Positions 56,575 to 64,000 of a stretch of 64,000 nucleotides of DNA are shown piece after piece. The stretch spans positions 121,689,964 to 121,753,963 of the forward strand of contig CAMZMU010000063.1 of assembly GCA_947311845.1 (NCBI GenBank). Direction: 5' to 3'. This stretch comes from Poa pratensis. Lineage: Eukaryota; Streptophyta; Magnoliopsida; Poales; Poaceae. Made by a program: the position numbers and the translations under genes. The notes beneath the pieces were generated by a model. That model had not been told where the DNA came from, did no database searches, and worked only from the letters and a program-made list of their open reading frames with translations. Within the stretch, counting starts at the first letter, position 1. Each line of letters starts with the position of its first letter.

Positions 56575-59480
56575 TCAGTTACAGTGTTGATTAGATATCC
56601 AGTTTCGTCAGAGTTAATTGACCACTAGTAGCACAAATGCTTGGATGAAACACTCATCCAAACAGAGGCATCGCTGCTTAACACTAGCACCAGGACCCTA
56701 TAGATCAATGCAAGCACGTATGTGACATGGATAAATCCATGTATGCATTTAAAAGCCCTTGGAACCAAACTGAAGTATTTCTTCAGTTAACCACTAACCA
56801 AGACCAACCCACGACAAGCAAAATAATTACAGGCATCAGTTCATCACTTAGATGAACTGGAGTAGTACCACACTCACTAGACTAGCCGCATCTTTACTAA
56901 CACCCTACAAATAGCACCACTAGATCGACCTAATTATCCTAGACCATTTGGTCCATTAGCTCACTAGCTGGTCATAGCAGAAAACCCACCTCGTGGAGTT
57001 GTAGCCGAGGCTTGGAGGAGCTACAGTAGGTGTAGTAGAGGATGTAGATGTTTGAGTTGTCGCCGAGGTTGCGGTGGCGGCACCACTGCCGTCCCGTTGG
57101 TGACAACAGCACGAACATCAGCACCATCACACCACCGTGTCCAGAACCAGCCACACCACAGCCACATCATCCCCACTAAACCACCAAACCGGCGACACCG
57201 GGGTTGCATCCGTCTAGGAGCCATTCCACCGGCGTAGGGGTGTAGTAGTCAGCAGCAGACGGAGGCCGTGGCCGAGCTGGAGATTGAGCAGAAGCTCAAG
57301 AAGGAGCTGAGCTCGTGGAGGAGATGGAGCCGGGCGGCTTGGGCTAGGGTTAGCCATGAGCAGGTGCGAAAAGGAGCTGAAAGAAATCACGGCGGCGGGG
57401 CAGTGAATCGTGCCGAGGAGGAGGAGGAGCACCGGCGAGCGGCGGCCGGAACCCTAGGTCGGGGTAGGGTTAGGCGCGGTCGTGGGAGAGCTCTAGGGGC
57501 GAATCGAAGTGGAGGAGAGGAAGAAGCTCGAGGAGACGGTTCGGGTGAGGGTCAGGACAGCGGCGGCGATAGCCGGAGGCGGCCGGAGCAGCACGGCGAC
57601 GCCGACGGCGACGCAGGGTCACGGGAGAGAGAGGTGGAGGAGAGCGAGGGGCTGACTGGGTCGAACCCGACCCAGTAGCGAGTTGGGCTCAGCCCAATTG
57701 GTTCGATCCAACCCAATGGGCCCAGGGGCATTCTGGTAATTCACCAAATGAAATTATCCAAATTTAAATGAATTTGAACTCCCAAACCAAAGGAACAAAA
57801 ATCAGCTAAAAATAATCAACACACTCTATAAATTATGAGGAATTTTTATGTAAGTTTTATTTGAAGTTTTGAAAAACTTTTGTGAAGGTAAAATTCAAAG
57901 ATCCTTAAGTGGAAATGATTTGAAGTTCCTTTTCAAAAACTATTTTCCTCAAATAAAATAATATGGGAAAATAAAGTATGGAGGTTCAATTATATTGGAC
58001 TATTTAAATTTAGCCACTTTGAATTTATTCCTCATGATTTTTTTTGTCAAACTATTTAAATAAATAAAAACTCCGAAACACTAAAAAAGTATTAAAATCC
58101 ATAACTTGGTAATTTCGGGGTGACGATGCATTTCATGATTATGCATAATAGCATGCTGCTAGAGTTTTCAGTAGTCCTTATTGGGATTACCTTGCCATTT
58201 TCAGAACTCGGGGTTTTACCGCAGACCCTAGAACCCCGAAGGATTGAATTGCCAATTCTACCACAGGCAAGTTCATTCTTGCATGCCCGTTGAAATATTT
58301 TTATCAAAGTATTTATAAAAGTAATATATTTTATCATCTGCATAAAAAAGAAAAACCTATTTTCGAATGATGTGAATTGCTAAATATACTATTGTTGGCT
58401 GGCAATGGAACCACGGTTTGATGTTGTGGTGGTGGTTCCATTGTACGGGAAAGTATATACCTAGGATTAATTACCAATGTCACAGTGATCCTTGCGCCGT
58501 ATTGAAGCGTTTACCATGAGATCTGGCATGGGACGGTGAAGTCATCTGTGATCTTTTCCCTTTCGCGTGTCAACGGACAGCCAATTCCGTAGGCTGTAGA
58601 TCTTGCGGGACTACATGCACATGGGTGGGATCCCTTAATTCCCACGGTTTCTGGTGTCTATGATGGATTGTAGGGGTTGTCTGGAACAGTCTATCTTTAT
58701 GGTATAGGGAGGATTTCGGTCTGGAACAGTCTACCAAAAGATATAGGGGAGGACAAACCTACAAAAGGGTGGGCATGCGGGGTTGTTGGAGAAGCACGGC
58801 GAATGGCTTTGGACTCACACCTGGCCCCATACCATGAAAGTATGGACGGGAAAGTACGCCCGGAAAGGCAACAAGGCTGGGTTTCTCTCATGGGTAAAGT
58901 TACACAGCTCTGCAGAGTCAACAACAAGAAATTGTGGCTGTCACATCCGTGTTCTCGGAAGGAACTACAGAACGCTGCGGGAAAGGCATCCCAAGTGATG
59001 ACTAAAGACCCGTGGAGACTGTGTGCATAGTTTTCTGAAATAAAACTTGACCTTTTGAAGAAATCTTTTCCAAAACTTGCATTATGCCTATGACCGTTGG
59101 TCGTGGCAGTAGCCAGTGCATTCAAAACAAGAAAAACTCTTTCCTATATTATTTGAACTTGCTAAGTAACGCTCAAGTTGCTTACCCTTTCCTCCGTTGA
59201 CCCCTGCTTAGATCACTGGAGACAGCAGAGGAAGGACAGGAGTCCATAGCGATGTGGGAGAGATCTTCGACGAGAAGTCAAATCAACCTGGTGGACCTGG
59301 AAGAGTCAACCTCTACTTTGCCAAAAGGGAAAGTGGCGACAACAGTGCAATGGTGGACACGACGCCAATGATGCCTACGAAGAAGACAAGGATTATAGGA
59401 AGGAGGAGTACTACTCTAGACAGAGATATTCCAGATGGATAGATTAGGGCTGTGACACCAGCAGTAGTGGATCAGGAGTT
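56575..59480. mobile_element. Family E repeat, copy B
   Basis: Contains a 5' part (56585-57262) that recurs inverted at 61271-61955, then a GC-rich block at 57.2-57.7 kb, then a part matching copy A from CCAACCCAATGGG onward. It ends at about 59480, where a Cassandra fragment interrupts sequence matching copy A at 55.86 kb. Confidence 0.65.
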
Positions 59481-59483
59481 AAA

Positions 59484-59818
59484 CACTCGTGCGCACCCGG
59501 GAACGAGTTCCCGGTCGGTCACCCATCCTTGGAGTGCTCCGGGCCAAGCACGCTTAACCTCGGAGTTCCTTCCAGATGAGCTTCCGGAAAAGAAGTTGCA
59601 ACTTGTTGACATGAGTATCCTATCAATCCTATTGAGCCCTGAGCCAGGATCTCACATCCTTCGCCCCTTAGAAGACCGACGTCCTCGTCGGTCAGCCCCC
59701 AGTCCAGGAACTTCCCCCCTTGGCACCCGTCTGTGCGCCCAGTGCCGGCACATGCTCCACATGTCCACCCACTGACCTGCACACGCCCGAGTTACCGCGA
59801 GGGTCGGCTCTGATACCA
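59484..59818 (-). mobile_element. Cassandra-type fragment ii, with primer site
   Basis: Minus-strand element: a truncated 3' LTR (59484-59656) with 5S-like block (59502-59572), internal domain of about 150 bp, and the primer binding site TGGTATCAGAGCC (59806-59818). The 5' LTR is missing; instead fragment iii begins in opposite orientation. Confidence 0.85.
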
Positions 59819-59834
59819 AATATTAATTCAGACC

Positions 59835-60461
59835 CTCGCGGCTTAACAGGATTGATAGAATACTCATATCAACAAGTTGCAACTTCTTTTCCGGAAGCTC
59901 ATCTGGAAGGAACTCCGAGTTTAAGCGTGCTTGGCCCGGAGTAATTTGAGGATGGGTGACCGACCAGGAAGTCCTTCCGGGGTGCGCACGAGTGAGGACA
60001 AAGTGTGCAGAAAAGATCTGTGGGGCCAGTCTAGAGATCCTAGAGAGCTACCAGGGGTGACAGGCTCGGCCCGGGGGTGGGCCAGGGTTTTACATTTGGT
60101 ATCAGAGCCGACCCTCGCGGTAACTCGGGCGTGTGCGGGTCAGTGGGCGGACATGTTGGACATGTGTCGGCACTGGGCGCACAGACGGGTGCCAAGGGGG
60201 GAAGTTCCTGGACAGGGGGTTGACCGACGAGGGCGTCGGTCTTCTAAGGGGGGAAGGATGTGAGATCCTGGCTCAGGGCTTAACAGAATTGATAGAATAC
60301 TCATATCAACAAGTTGCAACTTCTTTTCCGGAAGCTCATCTGGAAGGAACTCCGAGGTTAAGCGTGCTTGGCCCGGAGTAATTTGAGGATGGGTGACCGA
60401 CCGGGAAGTCCTTCTCGGGTCCTCACGAGTGAGGACAAAGTGCGCAGAAAAGACTAGTGTT
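59835..60461 (+). mobile_element. Cassandra-type element iii, near complete
   Basis: 5' LTR (about 59835-60094, lacking its first bases) with 5S-like block 59909-59978, primer site TGGTATCAGAGCC at 60097-60109, internal domain of about 160 bp with no coding, purine tract at 60246-60258, and a 3' LTR starting TGTGAGATCC at 60259 that stops near 60461. It lies head-to-head with fragment ii. Confidence 0.88.
60097..60109 (+). other. Cassandra primer binding site
   Basis: TGGTATCAGAGCC, two bases after the LTR end TTTTACA; complementary to initiator methionine tRNA. Confidence 0.9.
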
Positions 60462-60616
60462 CCTACTTGAGTGTGGACTTCCTTGCGTAGACTTCATGAC
60501 TTGATATGCGAAGACTTCATAACCTTCCTTCTTGGTAATGCTTCTTCATGTAGCTTTCCCAACATCATCTTTATTAGAACTTCATCCAACTTATTATAAT
60601 ACTCTTGGTTAAACCT

Positions 60617-61270
60617 ATCCTGCCTCAGGGCTTAATAGGATTGATAGAATACTCATATCAACAAGTTGCAACTTCTTTTCCGGAAGCTCATCTGGAAAGA
60701 ACTCCGAGGTTAAGCGTGCTTGGCCCGGAGCACTCCAAGGATATGTGACTGACCGGGAACTCGTTCCCGGGTGCACACGAGTGAGGACAAAATGCGCAGA
60801 AAAGACCAGTGTTAATCTGTGGGGCCAGTCTAGAGATCCTACAGAGCTGCCAGGGGTGACAGGCCCGGCCCGGGGGTGGGCTGGGGTGTTACATTTTAAT
60901 ATGTCTCTTGTATTATAAGTTTGTAATAATGAATCTCAATCAGTTCGTGGACTGGGAGTTAACCGACGAGGGCGTCGGTCTTCTCAGGGGGGAAGGATGT
61001 GAGATCCTGGCTCAGGGCTTAATAGGATTGTTAGAATACTCATATCAACAAGTTGCAACTTCTTTTTCGGAAGCTCATCTGGAAGGAACTCCGAGGTTAA
61101 GCGTGCTTGGCCCGGAGCACTCCAAGGAGGGGTGACCGACCGGGAACTCGTTCCGAGTGCGCACGAGTGAGGACAAACTACATAGAAAAGACCAGTGTTG
61201 ATCTGTGGGGCCAGTCTAGAGAGCTGCCATGGGTGACAGGCCCGGTCCGGGTGTGGGCCGGGGTGTTACA
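60617..61270 (+). mobile_element. Cassandra-type element iv, altered internal domain
   Basis: 5' LTR about 60617-60893 and complete 3' LTR 60998-61270, each with a 5S-like block (60690-60765 and 61087-61160). The internal part is only 104 bp and AT-rich at its start, without a primer site, ending in a purine tract (CAGGGGGGAAGGA). The primer-site half was replaced or deleted. Confidence 0.85.
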
Positions 61271-61955
61271 TCCCTCTGCTGCTGACTACTACACCCCTAT
61301 GCCGGTGGAATGGCTCCCAGACGGATGCAACCCCGGTGTCGCCAGTTTGGTGGTTTAGTGGGGACGATGTGGCTGTGGTGCGGCTGGTTCTGGACACGGT
61401 GGTGTGATGGTGCTGATGTTCGTGCTGCTGTCACCGACAGGACGGCAGTGGTGCCGCCACCGCAACCTCGGCGACAACTCGAACATCTACATCCTCTACT
61501 ACAGCTACTGTAGCTCCTCCAAGCCTCGGCTACAACTCCACGAGGTGGGTTTTCTGCTATGACCAGCTAGTGAGCTGATGGACCAAATGGTCTAGGATAA
61601 TTAGGTCGATCTAGTGGTGCTATTTGTAGGGTGTTAGTAAAGATGCGGCTGGTCTAGTGAGTGTGGTACTACTCCAGTTCATCTAAGTGATGAACTGATG
61701 CCTGTAATTATTTTGCTTGTCCTGGGTTGGTCTTGGTTAGTGGTTAACTGAAGAAATACTTCCGTTTGGTTCCAAGGGCTTTTAAATGCATACATGGATT
61801 TATCCATGTCACATACGTGCTTGCATTGATCTATAGGGTCCTGGTGCTAGTGTTAAGCAGCGATGCCTCTGTTTGGATGAGTGTTTCATCCAAGCATCTG
61901 TGCTACTAGTGGTCAATTAACTCTGACGAAACTGGATATCTAATCAACCCTTGCT
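61271..61955. repeat. Inverted copy of 56585-57262
   Basis: Reverse complement of the first part of copy B at high identity, for example GGTGGAATGGCTCCCAGACG and CACCGCAACCTCGGCGACAA. It directly follows the 3' LTR of Cassandra iv. Confidence 0.9.
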
Positions 61956-63165
61956 AAATTTCTTGTTGTAGGAATATAAAAGAAGGGTCTCGAGACTTTG
62001 TATTGAATAGTGCTATAGGGCTCGAGCGTTACTTAGCAAGTTCAAATAATATAGGAAAGAGTTTTTCTTGTTTTGAATGCACTGGCTACTGCCACGACCA
62101 ACGGTCATAGGCATAATGCAAGTTTTGGAAAAGATTTCTTCAAAAGGTCAAGTTTTATTTCAGAAAACTATGCTCACAGTCTCCACGGGAGTGGTGACGA
62201 GTCTTCAGTTTGTATGAGTTTGCTATATTTCAGTTTGTATGAGTTTGTTGTATGAGTTTTGGAAAAGATTTCTTCAAAAGGTCAAGTTTTATTTCAGAAA
62301 ACTATGCTCACAGTCTCCACGGGTCTTTAGTCATCACTTGGGATGCCTTTCCCGCAGCGTTCAGTAGTTCCTTCCGGGAACACGGATGTGACAGCCACAA
62401 TTTCTTGTTGTTGACTCTGCAGAGCTGCGTAACTTTACCCATGAGAGAAACCCAGCCTTATTGCCTTTCCGGGCGTACTTTCCCGTCCATACTTCCATGG
62501 TATGGGGCCAGGTGTGAGTCCAAAGCCATTCGCCGTGCTTCTCCAACAACCGCGCATGCCCACCCTTTTGTAGGTTTGTCCTCCCCTATATCTTTTGGTA
62601 GACTGTTCCAGACCGAAGTCCTCCCCTATACCATAAAGATAAACTGCTCCAGACAACCCCTACAATCCATCATAGACACCAGAAACCGTGGGAATTAAGG
62701 GATCCCACCCATGTGCATGTAGTCCCGCAAGATCTACAGCCTACGGAACTGGCTGTCTGTTGACATGCGAAAGGGAAAAGGTCACAGATGACTTTACCGT
62801 CCATAGCAGATCTCATGGTAAACGCTTCAATACGGCGCAAGGATCACTGTGACATTGGTAATTAATCCTAGGTATATACTTTCCCGTACAATGGAACCTC
62901 CACCACAACATCAAACCGTGGTTCCATTGCCAGCCAAACAATATATATAGCAATTCACATCATTCGAAAATAGTTTTTCTTTTTTCAATGCAATGGTAAT
63001 AATATATTTTTGAAAATAGTTTTTTATAAAAATAGTTCAATAAGGATATGCAAGAATGAACTTGCCTGTGGTAGAAGTGGCAATTCAATCCTTCGGGGTT
63101 CTAGGGTCTGCGGTAAAACCTCGAGTTCTGAAAATAGCAAGGTAATGCCAATAAGGACTTACGGG
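61956..63165. mobile_element. Inverted family E fragment
   Basis: A short plus-oriented piece (61975-62020) matches the tail of copy A near 55.95 kb. Then 62021-63165 is the reverse complement of about 58.2-59.18 kb. The order relative to the previous inverted piece is not that of a simple inversion. A 143-bp period duplication of GGAAAAGATTTCTTC sequence lies at 62117-62330. Confidence 0.75.
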
Positions 63166-63244
63166 GTGCATTCCTGTCAACACTAGTATTACGAAGCCTT
63201 CTAATTCTATACCCATTTTCATGGTACTATTCCTGTCAATTAAC

Positions 63245-63442
63245 TTCATGTGGAGCATGTGCCGGCACTGGGCACACAGACGGGTGCCAAGGGGAGAAGT
63301 TCTTGGACTGGGGGCTGACCGACGAGGGCGTCGGTCTTCTAAGGGGGAAGGATGTGAGATCCTGGCTCAGGGCTCAATATGATTGATAGGATACTCATGT
63401 CAATAAATTGCAACTTCTTTTCCGGAAGCTCATCTGGAAAGA
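63245..63442 (+). mobile_element. Cassandra-type fragment v
   Basis: Internal domain, purine tract (AAGGGGGAAGGA) and the start of a 3' LTR (TGTGAGATCC at 63353). It is truncated before the 5S-like block. Confidence 0.75.
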
Positions 63443-64000
63443 GTTTAGTGTTGCTATGGGGTTCCCAGTCAGCAGCCTGAGGCTGCGGGAAATGGGTGGT
63501 TGTCGTTATGTTCTGGCCTCTTAGGCCTTTTGCTATCAATGAACAAGGCAAGCGTAACCCAATCTTTGAGCATTTCTATCCTATGTTTCCCCCAATTATT
63601 TTGAGTCCCAGATTATAATATTGCATACGATTCAACTGTCTTTTGTCGGTAATTAGAGTAACCTATTCTGATGCATAACCTGTTGCAGTCAACTAAATAT
63701 CTGGATCCACTGCTCCTATCATGAGTAGGTTTTGCTTGTGTTACAGCTAGAGCCTTTTTTATATCTTAAGCTCAGCCATGCTTAGCTTTGCGAGCTATTT
63801 CAGTTGGATGATGAAGCAGAGCTGTTAACAAATCTAGCAGGTTAGGAAGAAGTGGTAAGATGGAGGGAAATATGATAACATGCTTAAAGGTTGGTGGGAG
63901 GCCACAGTTGTGGTGTCTTGTTCCACTAGTCGCCCATAAGACCCGAGTTTTCGTACCTTGATCCAAGACTGAGCGTACAACCACACGAGGCCCTACAATG
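63443..64000. other. No gene recognised
   Basis: T-rich DNA with only short frames. It could be intron or intergenic sequence continuing beyond the window. Confidence 0.4.

Noticed and set aside
56262..61160. Six blocks resembling 5S rRNA genes
   Set aside because: Each is only about 70 bp, lacks the 5S ends, and lies inside a repeated LTR-like sequence with TG...CA-type borders, purine tract and primer site. They are Cassandra LTR components, not rRNA genes.
1..64000. CRISPR arrays, operons, bacterial promoters or ribosome binding sites
   Set aside because: Spliced plant genes and plant transposons show this is plant nuclear DNA. The tandem repeats seen have no spacer pattern.

Overview
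The window is nuclear DNA of a grass, most likely Triticeae (wheat, Aegilops or barley group). Few spliced genes sit in a dense nest of plant transposons. The types are CACTA, PIF/Harbinger, Mutator-like, Stowaway and Tourist MITEs, copia retrotransposons, Cassandra-type TRIMs carrying 5S-rRNA-like LTRs, LINE pieces and a tRNA-derived SINE. There are no operons, ribosome binding sites or other prokaryotic features. Species assignment is inference from repeat types and gene sequence.

Layout. 1-4.3 kb: intergenic, with a perfect 74-bp tandem duplication, a hairpin MITE and a GC-rich gene-like fragment. 4.3-8.1 kb: a CACTA element with a long TNP2 transposase on the minus strand. 8.5-16.1 kb: three diverged copies of one segment. 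The third copy drives a 78-aa secreted-peptide gene (minus) and is split by an intact PIF/Harbinger element and a cluster of small MITEs. 16.3-21.4 kb: LINE fragment, long-TIR Mutator-like element with captured GC-rich DNA, and a decayed, truncated copia element whose LTR abuts a damaged F-box gene (21.4-23.5 kb). 24.5-27.0 kb: a Tourist MITE and a deleted copia element with a perfect 5-bp target duplication. 27.4-30.1 kb: a complete six-exon ankyrin-repeat gene (minus, 149 aa). 30.7-31.8 kb: LINE 3' ends. 32.3-44.4 kb: a complete 22-exon GH31 glucosidase gene (minus, 981 aa), recognised as the plant heteroglycan glucosidase HGL1 type, with many TE insertions in its introns. 44.9-50.1 kb: MITEs, LINE RNase H remnant, SINE and a MATH-domain pseudogene. 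50.1-63.4 kb: copies and inverted fragments of a large non-coding repeat family, interleaved with at least five Cassandra-type fragments in both orientations. 63.4-64.0 kb: nothing recognised.

The two spliced genes were assembled by eye from GT-AG junctions. Every junction keeps phase and both reading frames close exactly, which is strong internal support. They run in the same direction, separated by about 2.2 kb of LINE-rich DNA. The glucosidase acts on cytosolic heteroglycan (starch-derived sugar turnover) by family knowledge; the ankyrin protein is a small two-to-three-repeat adaptor of unproven role. No new multi-gene system is evident. The most unusual items are the 775-bp near-perfect hairpin inside a glucosidase intron, the triplicated upstream region of the secreted peptide, and the head-to-head Cassandra cluster.
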